A stretch of 64,000 bases of DNA from assembly GCA_026004875.1 (NCBI GenBank), contig BPJZ01000015.1:1-64000 (forward strand). Reading direction: 5' to 3'. The notes beneath the pieces were generated by a model. It saw nothing but the letters and a program-made list of their open reading frames with translations. It was not told where the DNA came from and searched no databases. Positions 29,213 through 38,297 of this stretch are shown piece after piece. Made by a program: the position numbers and the translations under genes. Source of the DNA: Candidatus Poribacteria bacterium. Its GTDB lineage: Bacteria; Poribacteria; WGA-4E; GCA-2687025. Position 1 is the first letter of the stretch; every line of letters begins with the position of its first letter.

Positions 29213-30139
29213 ATGCGGCGATACTGGTGGTACCGAGCAGCCGGTGTGATCCTGGCCTTACTTCCCGCACTTGGCGCGGAGGCTCTCGTTCGAGTGGTGA
29301 CTACTACGCCCGATTTGGCGGCCTTGGCCCGTGAAGTGGGGGGCGAGCAGGTTGAGGTCACCGCAATTGTCAATGGGCTCCAGGACCCCCATTACGTGGA
29401 AGCCAAGCCGACCCACATCCGCCGACTGAATCGCGCTGACCTGCTGATCTATAACGGAATGGAGCTTGAAATCGGGTGGCTTCCGTTATTGATCGAGGGC
29501 TCTCGAAACCCCAGGCTCCTGCCTGGAAGTCTGGGGCTCATGGACGCATCCGAGGCGGTGGAGGTGAAGCTTGAGGTCCCTCAAGGCGAGGTAGACCGTT
29601 CCCAGGGAGATGTTCATCCGTTGGGGAATCCCCACTACTTGCTCGATCCAAGGAATGGGGTCCAGGTTGCACGGGCGATCGCCGAGCGGCTTGGCCAAAT
29701 AGATCCTGACCACCAGAAGAGTTATCTTGCTCGTGCGGAGCGCTTCGCCGAAGAGATGGCGGAGCGGATTGCCCGATGGGAACGCGAAACGGAGGTCCTC
29801 CGAGGTTTAGAAGTGATCGCCTACCACCGGACTTGGTCGTACCTGTCGGCCTGGTTAGGGTTCCACGTTGTGGGATATTTTGAAGAGAAGCCCGGGATCC
29901 CACCGGGCCCCCGGCACCTTGCGATCCTAGAGTCGCTGGTCCGTTCTCGAGGGGTTCAAGTGGCTCTTGCGGCGCACTACAACCCGCTTCGGGGCCTCGA
30001 GGCGTTCGCTCGTCGTGCGGGGATCCGCTTGGTGGTCCTTCCGGCTTCGGTCGAGGCTCGAGAGGATGTCCGCAGCTATCCGGAGCTTTTTGACCGGATC
30101 GTTTTGACGCTCAGAGAGGCCTTTGGAGAGGGCTCATGA
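29213..30139 (+). CDS. Metal ABC transporter substrate-binding protein (ZnuA/cluster A-I)
   Basis: Periplasmic Zn/Mn-binding protein, 308 residues, signal peptide MRRYWWYRAAGVILALLPALGAEA. The opening VRVVTTTPDLAALAREVGGEQVEVTAIVNG is typical of cluster A-I binding proteins. Candidate metal ligands: His in QDPHYVEAKPTH, His in GNPHYLLDP, the EEKPGIPP region, and a distal residue near HYNP. Unlike many ZnuA it lacks a long His-rich loop; the neighbouring porin carries one instead. ATG follows CAGAGGAGGATGACCC. The stop overlaps the permease start (ATGA). Confidence 0.9.
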   Translation: MRRYWWYRAAGVILALLPALGAEALVRVVTTTPDLAALAREVGGEQVEVTAIVNGLQDPHYVEAKPTHIRRLNRADLLIYNGMELEIGWLPLLIEGSRNPRLLPGSLGLMDASEAVEVKLEVPQGEVDRSQGDVHPLGNPHYLLDPRNGVQVARAIAERLGQIDPDHQKSYLARAERFAEEMAERIARWERETEVLRGLEVIAYHRTWSYLSAWLGFHVVGYFEEKPGIPPGPRHLAILESLVRSRGVQVALAAHYNPLRGLEAFARRAGIRLVVLPASVEAREDVRSYPELFDRIVLTLREAFGEGS

Positions 30140-30969
30140 GCGAGTTTCTGTCCATCATGGTAGCCCCCTTTGTTGCTTGTCTGGTGCTGGTAGGGATTCA
30201 CGCCTATTTGGGCATTCACGTCCTTCAGCGGGGCATCATCTTTGTGGACCTGGCGCTTGCCCAGGTAGCGGCCTTGGGGATGGCGGTTGCCGCGCTGCTG
30301 GGCTTGGCTCCAGATGGTCGAGAGGCTTACCTATTTGCGCTTCTCTTTGCGCTGGGAGGGGCCGGCGTGCTCACCTTCTCCCGCCCCGGCCGGGCTCCAA
30401 TTCCCCAGGAGGCGGTGATCGGGGTCGTCTACGCGACTGCGGCTGCGGCGATGGTGTTGGTGACTGCGCAGGCCCCCCACGGCGCCGAGGCGGTCCAAGC
30501 GCTTTTGGTCGGTTCGATTCTCTGGGTCAATTGGTCAGAGATCGGGACGATGGCCTTACTTTACGGGGCTGTTGGCTGGTTCCACTGGTCTCGACGAGAA
30601 CGGTTTCTAGCCCTTTCCTTTGACCCCGAGCGGGCTCAGCGGGAGGGCTGGTCTTGGCCTTTTTGGGACTTCCTGTTCTATGCAACGTTTGCGTTAGTCG
30701 TCACCAAGTCGGTTCAGGTGGCCGGCGTTCTGTTAGTCTTCTCTTTTCTCGTGGTGCCGGCGATGGCTGGTGCGCTGCTCGCTTCGCGGTTACGCGATCG
30801 GTTGTTGTTCGGCTGGGGCATAGGGGTTGCTGTCAGTGTGGTCGGGATCACAGCTTCCTATGTATGGGACCTTCCAACGGGCGCGGTGGTCGTTTGTACC
30901 TTTGGCCTGGCCCTGCTTTTAATCGGGCTGATCGCTCGATGGAAGGGGATAACCAAGGGCGCGTATTAA
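30136..30969 (+). CDS. Metal ABC transporter permease (ZnuB-like)
   Basis: Inner-membrane permease of the ABC-3 family, 277 residues, about eight helices. Family markers include FVDLALAQVAALGMA, EAVIGVVYATAAAAMVLV and VLLVFSFLVVPAMAGALLA. It overlaps the binding-protein gene by 4 bases (ATGA). The next gene is convergent, so no ZnuC-type ATPase is in this operon; one must be supplied from another locus. Metal (zinc or manganese) is inferred from family and from the His-rich porin upstream. Confidence 0.9.
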   Translation: MSEFLSIMVAPFVACLVLVGIHAYLGIHVLQRGIIFVDLALAQVAALGMAVAALLGLAPDGREAYLFALLFALGGAGVLTFSRPGRAPIPQEAVIGVVYATAAAAMVLVTAQAPHGAEAVQALLVGSILWVNWSEIGTMALLYGAVGWFHWSRRERFLALSFDPERAQREGWSWPFWDFLFYATFALVVTKSVQVAGVLLVFSFLVVPAMAGALLASRLRDRLLFGWGIGVAVSVVGITASYVWDLPTGAVVVCTFGLALLLIGLIARWKGITKGAY

Positions 30970-30992
30970 TTGTCCTTGGTTGGCTTTGAGGC

Positions 30993-32183
30993 TCAGGAGG
31001 GGAGAGCCTTGCTGCGGTCGGTTTTGGCGAGGAGCTCGCGGTAAACGATCACCGTCCGACGAGCGATCGCCTCCCAAGCGTACAGCTCGCGGACGCGCTG
31101 GAGTCCGCGCAGGCGAAGCAGGGCGTAGAGGTGCGGATCGCCCCGGAGCCGGTGGATGCAGTCTAGAAGGGCGTCCAGGTCGCCTTCGGGGAAGATCAGC
31201 CCGGCGTCTCCGACCGTGGTGGGGATCTCCCCGCAGCTGGAGCCGATGACCGGCGTTCCGCAGGCCATCGCTTCGGCGAGCACCCGTCCGAAGAACTCCA
31301 CCCAGGTCGGCGTGCTCCGAGAGGGAAGGACGAGAGCGTCCATCGCGTTCATCAGCTCTGCGACCTGCTCTGGCGGTTGCGCGCCTAAAAAGCGCACCCG
31401 ATCTGCGATCTTTGACCGCTCTGCCAGCTCGCCCAGCTCTTTGCGCAGGGGGCCGTCTCCGACGACCAGGAGCCAAACGCCCGACGCCTGCGCTGCAGCC
31501 TGGAGCAGGAAGTCTACCCCCTTTTCCCGGATGAGGCGCCCCACATAGCCTAGGAGAAACACTCCCTCCGGGACGCCGAGCTTCTCCCGAAGCGCAGCGG
31601 TCCGTTCCGGTTCCAGGGGGCGGAAGATTCGGGTGTCCACTCCGTTGGGGAGGACGTGCGTCGGTCCTCGGAACCCCTGCGCCCGAAGCAGCTCCCCTGC
31701 GCTCTTGCTGAGCACAAACGCTCCGTCGGCACGGCGGAAGACGCGAGCCTGGACCCACCGCGCCGGAGCCCGCCCGAACCAGCGCAACCGAATCGGACGG
31801 CTGATCGAGGTGCGAAAGAGAAAACGGGCCTCCGGCACCCATCGGCGAATGGCCCACCAGGTCTGCCCGGCGCAGAGACTGTACGGCTCCTCCTCCAGGT
31901 GAACGAGATCGGGACGAAAGCTCCGCCAGATGCGTCCCCATTCCGAACCGCGGTAAAAATACCGGGCGTAGTAACCCTCCCAAACGATCGGCAACGGGGA
32001 GACCCACTCCGGCAGTGGCTCACAACGGGCAAAAACTCGGCGGTTCTCCTCCGGCCAGGCCTCCGGAACGATCACTCGCAGAACGATCCCCTCTTCTCTG
32101 GCGATTCTGGCGATCAGCTCGAACTTCCGCCGGTAGGCGGGCGCCACCGCCGGATGGGAGATCGCCAAGATGTGCATTGTCAT
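30993..32183 (-). CDS. Glycosyltransferase family 4-type protein
   Basis: GT-B glycosyltransferase, 396 residues. The C-terminal nucleotide-sugar domain has LGYVGRLIREKGVDFLLQAAA, WLLVVGDGPLRKELGELAE, VRFLGAQPPEQVAELMNAMD and the EX7E region FFGRVLAEAMACGTPVIGS. The N-terminal acceptor domain starts MTMHILAISHPAVAPAYRRKF. Its ATG overlaps the murJ stop (ATGA), so both are made from one mRNA; a role in envelope polysaccharide or cell-wall-linked glycan synthesis is likely. Donor and acceptor unknown. Confidence 0.88.
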   Translation of the reverse strand: MTMHILAISHPAVAPAYRRKFELIARIAREEGIVLRVIVPEAWPEENRRVFARCEPLPEWVSPLPIVWEGYYARYFYRGSEWGRIWRSFRPDLVHLEEEPYSLCAGQTWWAIRRWVPEARFLFRTSISRPIRLRWFGRAPARWVQARVFRRADGAFVLSKSAGELLRAQGFRGPTHVLPNGVDTRIFRPLEPERTAALREKLGVPEGVFLLGYVGRLIREKGVDFLLQAAAQASGVWLLVVGDGPLRKELGELAERSKIADRVRFLGAQPPEQVAELMNAMDALVLPSRSTPTWVEFFGRVLAEAMACGTPVIGSSCGEIPTTVGDAGLIFPEGDLDALLDCIHRLRGDPHLYALLRLRGLQRVRELYAWEAIARRTVIVYRELLAKTDRSKALPS

Positions 32184-33802
32184 TGCTCAGGCTCCTTATT
32201 CTGAGGGGACGACCTCCGAGGACGCCGACGACGCAGCAGCCCAAGCACAACGCTGAGCTCCTGAGCGTGAAGCCGTCGCGTTACTTCATAGAATACCCAC
32301 AGCCCTACCGTTCCGGCACCTAGCAGGATCAGCAGCGCGCCGAAAAATCGGTCAAGGGGCAGGACTGCGCCGAGTACGCTCTGGACCGCCCAGGTCGCTC
32401 CAGCCATGCCGGCAGCGGCTAGGAGCGATTTCCCCCCCTCCCGGGATAGTCCGTAACCCCGTAGCGGTCCCACATGGTGTCGCAACGCCAGAAGCAACAG
32501 CCCGCCGTTGATCCACGCAAACAGCGAGAGCGCTAACGCCAGCCCCCAATGGCCCCATCCAAGCCGATAGGTGGCCGTCCAGCCGAGGAGAAAGTTCGTC
32601 CCGATGGAGAACAGACTGATCAACGACGGACGGCGGGCGTCGTCCAGAGCGTACAGGGCCATCGCCAAGAGGCCGTTGGCTCCAAAGGGGATCAGCCCAA
32701 GGGCGTAAAACCGAATCGCCTGAGCCACCATCTCCGCGTCTAAGGCGCTAAACCGTCCCCTCCGGTAGACGACCGCGGCGATCGGTTCGGCTAGGACGAT
32801 CATTCCGGCCATCGTCGGCAAAAAGAGAAACAGGATCAGCCGAAGCGCCGAGGACAGCTCTCGCCGAAACGTCTCCTGGTCCCCTCGTGCGGCGGCCCGC
32901 GAGAGGCTGGGCACGCTCACTGTAGCGATCGCATAACTGAAGATCCCCAGCGGAAGGTGGATCAGTCGGTAAGCATAGTAGAGCCACGAGACTGCGCCGT
33001 TGGCAATGGTCGAGGCGAAGCGCTCGTTGACCACGAGATTAATCGGCGTGGCCGCCGCGCCCAGGATAGACGGGGCCATCAGTCGTAGGATGCGCCGCAG
33101 GCCGGGGTCTTGGAACGTCAGCTCCAGCCGGAGCCGGAAGCCGCTCCGAAAGAGCAGCGGGAACAACACCAGCGCCTGAGCCGCACCCCCCAACAGCACG
33201 CCGGTCGCCCACCCAAAGATCGCCGGGCGGCCAAAGCTCGGGTCGAGCAGCCAGGCCAACGGTATCCCCACAACAAAGCAGGAGAGGTTAAACAGCAACT
33301 GAGAGAGCGCGATTGGCCGGTAGCGATCCTGCGCGTTCAGTACCCCCCGCGCCACCGAAGCCAACGAAAGAAAAAAGAGAAACGGCCAAAGGAGTTGGGT
33401 CAGTTGGGCGGTCAACGCGTCCTTCTCCGGCGTGTTGGCAAATCCAGGGGCGACCAGATTGACGATCCAGCGGGCCTGAAAGATACCAAACAGCACCAGC
33501 CCGCCGACCAGAAGAGAGAGCCAGTTGATCACCCGTCCTGCGAGCACCCAGAGCCGTTTGAGGCCTTCTTGCTCCAGCGTTGCTGAGAAGGTGGTCACCA
33601 GCGAGGCGCTCAGCACCCCGTCCACGAGAAGTGTTCGAAAGAGATTGGGAATTCGGTAGGCGACAAAGAAGGCGTCGCTCAGGACCGATCCACTGGCCCC
33701 AAATAGCGCTGAGAAGACCATCTCTCGCACCAGGCCCAGCACCCGGCTCACTCCCACAACGGAAGAGAGCATTGCGGCATCTTTCCAGAGTCGCTGACGC
33801 AT
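32180..33802 (-). CDS. murJ: Lipid II flippase MurJ (MviN)
   Basis: Polytopic inner-membrane protein flipping lipid II for peptidoglycan, about 540 residues and 14 helices. The start ATG at 33802 gives MRQRLWKDAAMLSSVVGVSRVLGLVREMVFSALFG, the family's usual opening; the ORF could extend 14 residues further upstream. DAFFVAYRIPNLFRTLLVDGVLSASLV is the conserved TM2 region containing the functional Arg residues. Intact. Divergent from the histidine kinase gene 95 bases away and overlapping the glycosyltransferase by 4 bases. Confidence 0.94.
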   Translation of the reverse strand: MRQRLWKDAAMLSSVVGVSRVLGLVREMVFSALFGASGSVLSDAFFVAYRIPNLFRTLLVDGVLSASLVTTFSATLEQEGLKRLWVLAGRVINWLSLLVGGLVLFGIFQARWIVNLVAPGFANTPEKDALTAQLTQLLWPFLFFLSLASVARGVLNAQDRYRPIALSQLLFNLSCFVVGIPLAWLLDPSFGRPAIFGWATGVLLGGAAQALVLFPLLFRSGFRLRLELTFQDPGLRRILRLMAPSILGAAATPINLVVNERFASTIANGAVSWLYYAYRLIHLPLGIFSYAIATVSVPSLSRAAARGDQETFRRELSSALRLILFLFLPTMAGMIVLAEPIAAVVYRRGRFSALDAEMVAQAIRFYALGLIPFGANGLLAMALYALDDARRPSLISLFSIGTNFLLGWTATYRLGWGHWGLALALSLFAWINGGLLLLALRHHVGPLRGYGLSREGGKSLLAAAGMAGATWAVQSVLGAVLPLDRFFGALLILLGAGTVGLWVFYEVTRRLHAQELSVVLGLLRRRRPRRSSPQNKEPEQ

Positions 33803-33897
33803 GGGCTTCCCGCTTCTGGATTTACCAATGAAAACAGAGTACACTACGAACGGCGTCGGGGGGTAAGGTTACGGGCAGAGAGGGGCAGAAGGCGCCG

Positions 33898-36630
33898 ATG
33901 ACGGACGTAGAGCAGGTCTTAGAGCCGGCCCAGCCGATTCGAGAGCTTCTAGCCCTGGAGGACTGGTCCTGGGAAGCGGTCTTCGATCGGGTAGAGCGAT
34001 TTCTTCAGGACCGGGTCCCGATGGAGGGGCTCGTCTTTGTGGTGGTCTCCCGGCCGGCGGTCTCTGGGACTCCGGCCCGCATCTATCGGTTGTTTGCTCG
34101 TCAGGAGGGAGGGTATCGCCCGCTTTATCTGTTCTCTCGGTGCCCCTTCTTGGACGGCGTTGCTGATACTTGTGCCGCTCGCTGGTGGGGGGATCTCTCC
34201 CAGTTTGAACCGGTCTCCATCGCCAGTGAGTTTGAACGGTACCTGCGCGAGCGCGGCGCCCGGTCGGTACTGGTGGTCCCTGTGGTTCATGGTGCCAAGG
34301 TCGGGGATGAGTCCTTCGCGGTCGTCCTAGGCTTCTACCATTCTCAAGGGGGACAGTACAACGAGGAGGCGCTCCGACGCCTTGAGGTGTGGCTTCCCGT
34401 CCTGGCTTTAGTCTTTCAGCTGGTGCATCTTCACCAGTCCTATCAGCTCCGGCGGATTCACACCGGAATCATCCGGGACATCAGCACGGCGGCGATTGCG
34501 GAGCTTTTTTCTTCCGGGAGGCTGTACGAGCGGGCGGTTGAGTTGATTCAAGAGCGGTTCCAGTTTTACGACGTGGCTGTCCTGGAGGTGGACTGGGAGG
34601 CACGTCAGCTCCGATTGGTCGCCCACGCGGGGCGCTATCCCTATTACCAAAACTTGGACTACGTCCAGTCGGTGGAGATGGGTATTCTTGGACTGGTAGC
34701 CCGCGAAGGTCAGCCTTACGTCGCCAACGATGTTCAGAACGATCCGTACTACATCAATCCGTTTCCGCACGATCTGCAGGTGCGCAGCGAGCTTGCGTTG
34801 CCGATCTTTGTTGGGCAGCAGGTGGCGGCGGTTTTGGAGATTCAGAGCGAAACGGTCGGAGCCTTTGCCGACGCGGACGTAGACGCCTTGGAGGTGTTGG
34901 CTCGACTGCTGGGGCAGATCGTCCGGACGGGAAGAAGCATTCAGGAGCTACGCCACTTTGAGGAGTTCAACCGGCAGGTGCTGGACACAATGCCGGCGGC
35001 GATTGCCCACCTGGACTCCTCACAGCGGATCGTTTATGCGAACTCCCAGTTTCTGGCCCTCTTTCGGTGTGATCCGTCCAATCTGCTTTTTCGTCCGCTT
35101 TCGGAGGTAGTCCCGTCGTATCTGTTTTACGAGCAAGGGCTCCAGTCGCTCTTTGAGCAGCTCGCCCAAGTGCGAGGCTGCGGGATGCTCACCGAAGTCA
35201 AAATCGAGCCGAGCGACCTGAGCCGACGGCTGGACGTGCGGCTCTGTCGGACCGACACCGAGCCGCCGGAGTACATTCTGATCGTTCAGGACGTGACCTC
35301 CCGGGTGTTGCAGATCAACCAGATGCGGAAGCTCCACCGCTTGGCGATGGAGCTTCAGCGGACCTTAGACGTGGATGCCCTTTGTCGGCTGATCTTGACC
35401 AGCGTCACGGCTGGCCCCGGCTTTGGTCTTAACCGGGCGGTCATTTTTCTGTACGACGAGCAGGAGAAGCTCTTTGTCGAGCGGCACGCCGTCGGCCCCT
35501 CTTCAGCCCAGGAGGCCTATGACATCTGGCAGCGGATCCCCTTTCAGCGGCTAGAAGAGTACTTCGAGGAGGCCCGTCGGGACACGGTTCAGTCGGACGT
35601 GAGCATCTATCGGCGCTACACGCAGATTCGCGCGACCGATGGGGAGGTGCGGGCGTTAGTTGCGCGGCGTCAGCCGTTTTTGGTGCGCGATGCCGAGGCG
35701 GAGTCCTCGTCGTTGGTTCGGGCGCTCCGGGCCCTCTCTACTGCCGAGGAAGTGGTGATCATGCCTCTGATCGCCCGGAATCGGCTGCTGGGAGTGATCG
35801 TCGCAGACAACCTGATCACTCGGCAGGCGATTGATGCTCAGATGCTGGAGACGCTCTCGGCGTTTGCGAGCCAGGCGGCCTTAGCGTTGGCTAACGCGCT
35901 GGCCTATCGCGAGCTGGAGGCCGCTTATAAGGAGCTCCAAGAGGCCCGCGACCGATTGTCCCAACAGGAGAAGCTGGCTATCATCGGACAGATGGCGGCG
36001 CACGTCGCCCACGAGATTCGGAACCCCCTTGTGGCGATCGGTGGGTACGCGCGGCGGATCTGTCAGACCAGCCGAGACGAGACGGCGGTTCGTCGAGCGG
36101 AGGTGATCCTCCGGGAGGCCGAGCGGTTGGAGCTGATCCTCAAGGAGGTGATGGATTTTGCGTCGCCTTTCACTTCGATGCGCTTCCAGACGGTCTCGCT
36201 GGAACAGTTGGTTCGCGAAGTCTGCGATGTGATCCTGGTGGCCGCTCAGGAGGCCAACGTTCAGATCGTCGTGGAGGCGGCGCCCGATCTGCCGCCCGTT
36301 CGAGCCGATGCCGACCGGATGAAGCAGGTGTTTCACAACCTGGCCAAAAACGCCATCGAGGCGATGCCGGAGGGCGGCACGCTCACCTTCCGGCTGTACC
36401 CAGAGGGTGGACAGGTGGTGGCCGAGGTGGAAGACACCGGTGTCGGCATTGATCCGGAGAGCCAGAAACGGCTGTTTGAGCCGTTCTTCACGACCAAACG
36501 GCACGGCAGCGGGCTGGGGCTAGCCATCACCAAACGGATCGTCGAGCATCATGAGGGCACCATTGAGGTCTGCAGCAAGCCGGGCGGAGGGACGAAGTTT
36601 ACCATCCGCCTGCCCCGCGCACAGGAATAG
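33898..36630 (+). CDS. Multi-GAF/PAS sensor histidine kinase
   Basis: Soluble hybrid-sensor kinase of 910 residues with no membrane helix. Domains in order: N-terminal GAF-like region (about 20-180), GAF (about 200-335), PAS (about 350-465; NRQVLDTMPAAIAHLDSSQRIVY), GAF (about 480-665), short coiled coil, HisKA with phospho-His 705 in AAHVAHEIRNPLVAIGG, and HATPase with N-box HNLAKNAIEAMPEGG, G1 DTGVGIDPESQ and G2 HGSGLGLAITKR. Intact. The receiver gene follows by 21 bases, forming a two-component pair at the head of a sugar-metabolism operon. The signal is unknown; GAF domains suggest a cytoplasmic small molecule. Confidence 0.93.
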   Translation: MTDVEQVLEPAQPIRELLALEDWSWEAVFDRVERFLQDRVPMEGLVFVVVSRPAVSGTPARIYRLFARQEGGYRPLYLFSRCPFLDGVADTCAARWWGDLSQFEPVSIASEFERYLRERGARSVLVVPVVHGAKVGDESFAVVLGFYHSQGGQYNEEALRRLEVWLPVLALVFQLVHLHQSYQLRRIHTGIIRDISTAAIAELFSSGRLYERAVELIQERFQFYDVAVLEVDWEARQLRLVAHAGRYPYYQNLDYVQSVEMGILGLVAREGQPYVANDVQNDPYYINPFPHDLQVRSELALPIFVGQQVAAVLEIQSETVGAFADADVDALEVLARLLGQIVRTGRSIQELRHFEEFNRQVLDTMPAAIAHLDSSQRIVYANSQFLALFRCDPSNLLFRPLSEVVPSYLFYEQGLQSLFEQLAQVRGCGMLTEVKIEPSDLSRRLDVRLCRTDTEPPEYILIVQDVTSRVLQINQMRKLHRLAMELQRTLDVDALCRLILTSVTAGPGFGLNRAVIFLYDEQEKLFVERHAVGPSSAQEAYDIWQRIPFQRLEEYFEEARRDTVQSDVSIYRRYTQIRATDGEVRALVARRQPFLVRDAEAESSSLVRALRALSTAEEVVIMPLIARNRLLGVIVADNLITRQAIDAQMLETLSAFASQAALALANALAYRELEAAYKELQEARDRLSQQEKLAIIGQMAAHVAHEIRNPLVAIGGYARRICQTSRDETAVRRAEVILREAERLELILKEVMDFASPFTSMRFQTVSLEQLVREVCDVILVAAQEANVQIVVEAAPDLPPVRADADRMKQVFHNLAKNAIEAMPEGGTLTFRLYPEGGQVVAEVEDTGVGIDPESQKRLFEPFFTTKRHGSGLGLAITKRIVEHHEGTIEVCSKPGGGTKFTIRLPRAQE

Positions 36631-36651
36631 CGAATGAAGGGAGAAGGGGCC

Positions 36652-37056
36652 ATGACGACTCCTGAGGCGAACAAGCCGCGGATTTTGGTCGTTGAAGACG
36701 AAGAGGCGATGGCGTTGCTGATCCAGGATGTCTTGGAGGAGGAAGGCTATCAGGTCGAGCTGGTCTACGACGGCGATGAGGCGATCCGTTTTGTTCAGGA
36801 AAACCCTCCCGACCTGGTCGTCTTGGACATCAACATGCCGGGGCGGGACGGCGTGGAGACGCTCAACCGGATCGTCGAGCTGCGCGGTTCGATTCCGGTC
36901 ATTCTGCACACCGCTTATTCGGCCTACAAGGACAACTTCATGACCTGGTCGGCGGCGGAGTATGTCGTCAAGTCCTCCGACTTTGAGAACCTCAAGCAGG
37001 CGATCCGCCAGCATCTAGGCCGGTCGCAGCAGAGCCAAGTCGACCACCACGGATAG
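36652..37056 (+). CDS. Single-domain response regulator (CheY-like receiver)
   Basis: Receiver domain only, 134 residues, no DNA-binding output. Acidic pair ED in [10 protein letters not shown], phospho-acceptor Asp59 in [14 protein letters not shown], Thr in ILHTAYS and Lys in YVVKSSD. I use the ATG at 36652 after GGGAGAAGGGGCC; another ATG 18 bases earlier is possible. Probably phosphorylated by the preceding kinase, then acting by protein contact or as a phosphorelay intermediate. glgC starts 4 bases after its stop. Confidence 0.93.
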   Translation: MTTPEANKPRILVVEDEEAMALLIQDVLEEEGYQVELVYDGDEAIRFVQENPPDLVVLDINMPGRDGVETLNRIVELRGSIPVILHTAYSAYKDNFMTWSAAEYVVKSSDFENLKQAIRQHLGRSQQSQVDHHG

Positions 37057-37060
37057 GCCC

Positions 37061-38288
37061 ATGAACGAAGCGATCATTCGGGAAACAGTGGTGATGATCC
37101 TGGCCGGCGGGCAAGGGGAACGGCTGTACCCGCTGACCCGCCACCGAGCCAAGCCGGCGGTGCCCTTTGCTGGGGCCTATCGGATTATTGACTTTACGCT
37201 TTCGAACTGTATCAACTCGACGCTGACGCGAATCTTTCTGCTGACCCAGTACCCGCTCCGTTTCGCTTCATCGCCATGTCCAGGCCGGCTGGAGCTCCTT
37301 TGTCGTTCCGGCGCTGGGCCAGTTCATTGACCTAGTCCCTCCTCAACAGCGGACTCAGGCGATGTGGTATCGGGGAACCGCCGACGCGATCTATCAGAAC
37401 ATCTATCTGTTAGATCAGGAGCGGCCACGGTACGTGTTGATCCTCTCGGGCGATCACGTCTACAGCATGGACTACCGGCAGATGATCGCCCAGCACGAGG
37501 AGACGGGGGCGGATCTGACGATCGGGTGCATCGAGGTTCCCCGTGAGGAGGCGAAGCGGTTTGGCGTCATGGAGGTGGACGCGTCGTTACGGATCCGATC
37601 CTTTGCGGAGAAGCCCGCCGATCCAAAGCCGATTCCCGGCAAGCCGGACCGTTCGCTCGCTTCGATGGGGATTTACGTCTTCACGACCGAGACGCTGGTT
37701 CGGTCGTTGATCGCCGACGCGCGTCGGGCCGACAGCCAGCACGATTTTGGCAAGAACGTCATTCCGGCGCTAGTCGAGGGGAACGCGCGGGTGTACGCGC
37801 ACCCGTTTCACGAGCCGGGCCGACCTGAGAACAACTACTGGCGGGACATCGGAACGCTGGAGAGTTACTACGCGGCCAACATGGATCTGCTTGAGCCGGA
37901 GCCGCCGTTCCGACTGGACGATCCCGACTGGCCAGTGCGGACTTACTACCTTCCGGCTCCGCCGGCTCGGGTGGTTTCCGAAGGGCAGGAGGCGGTCGTT
38001 GAGAACTCGATGCTCTCACCGGGCGCAGTCGTCCGAGGGGCGACAGTCCGGCGTTCTATCCTGGGGCCCAACGTGGTCTTGGAGCCCGGCGCGGTGGTGG
38101 AGGACTCGTTGATCTTTGAAGGGACACGGGTCGGCAAGGGCGCGCAGGTGCGGCGGACGATCATTGACAAGCAGGTAGTCGTGCCGCCGGGGGACCGAAT
38201 CGGGGGCCAGCCGCGCGATCGCTCGCGAGGGTTCAAGATCACCGAGTCGGGGCTTGTGGTCATTCCCAAAGGAATGGTGTTGGCTTGA
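37061..38288 (+). CDS. glgC: Glucose-1-phosphate adenylyltransferase, frameshifted
   Basis: ADP-glucose pyrophosphorylase, first committed step of glycogen synthesis (ATP plus glucose-1-phosphate). N-terminal [29 protein letters not shown] with the nucleotide motif and the family Arg/Lys; then [20 protein letters not shown]. One extra C near 37253 breaks the frame; corrected reading gives [17 protein letters not shown] and joins [25 protein letters not shown] and FAEKPADPK are active-site stretches; the C-terminus is a left-handed beta-helix ([18 protein letters not shown]). About 408 residues. Within an operon with kinase/receiver upstream and phosphohexomutase downstream. Confidence 0.93.
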
Positions 38289-38297
38289 GGCGGACGG

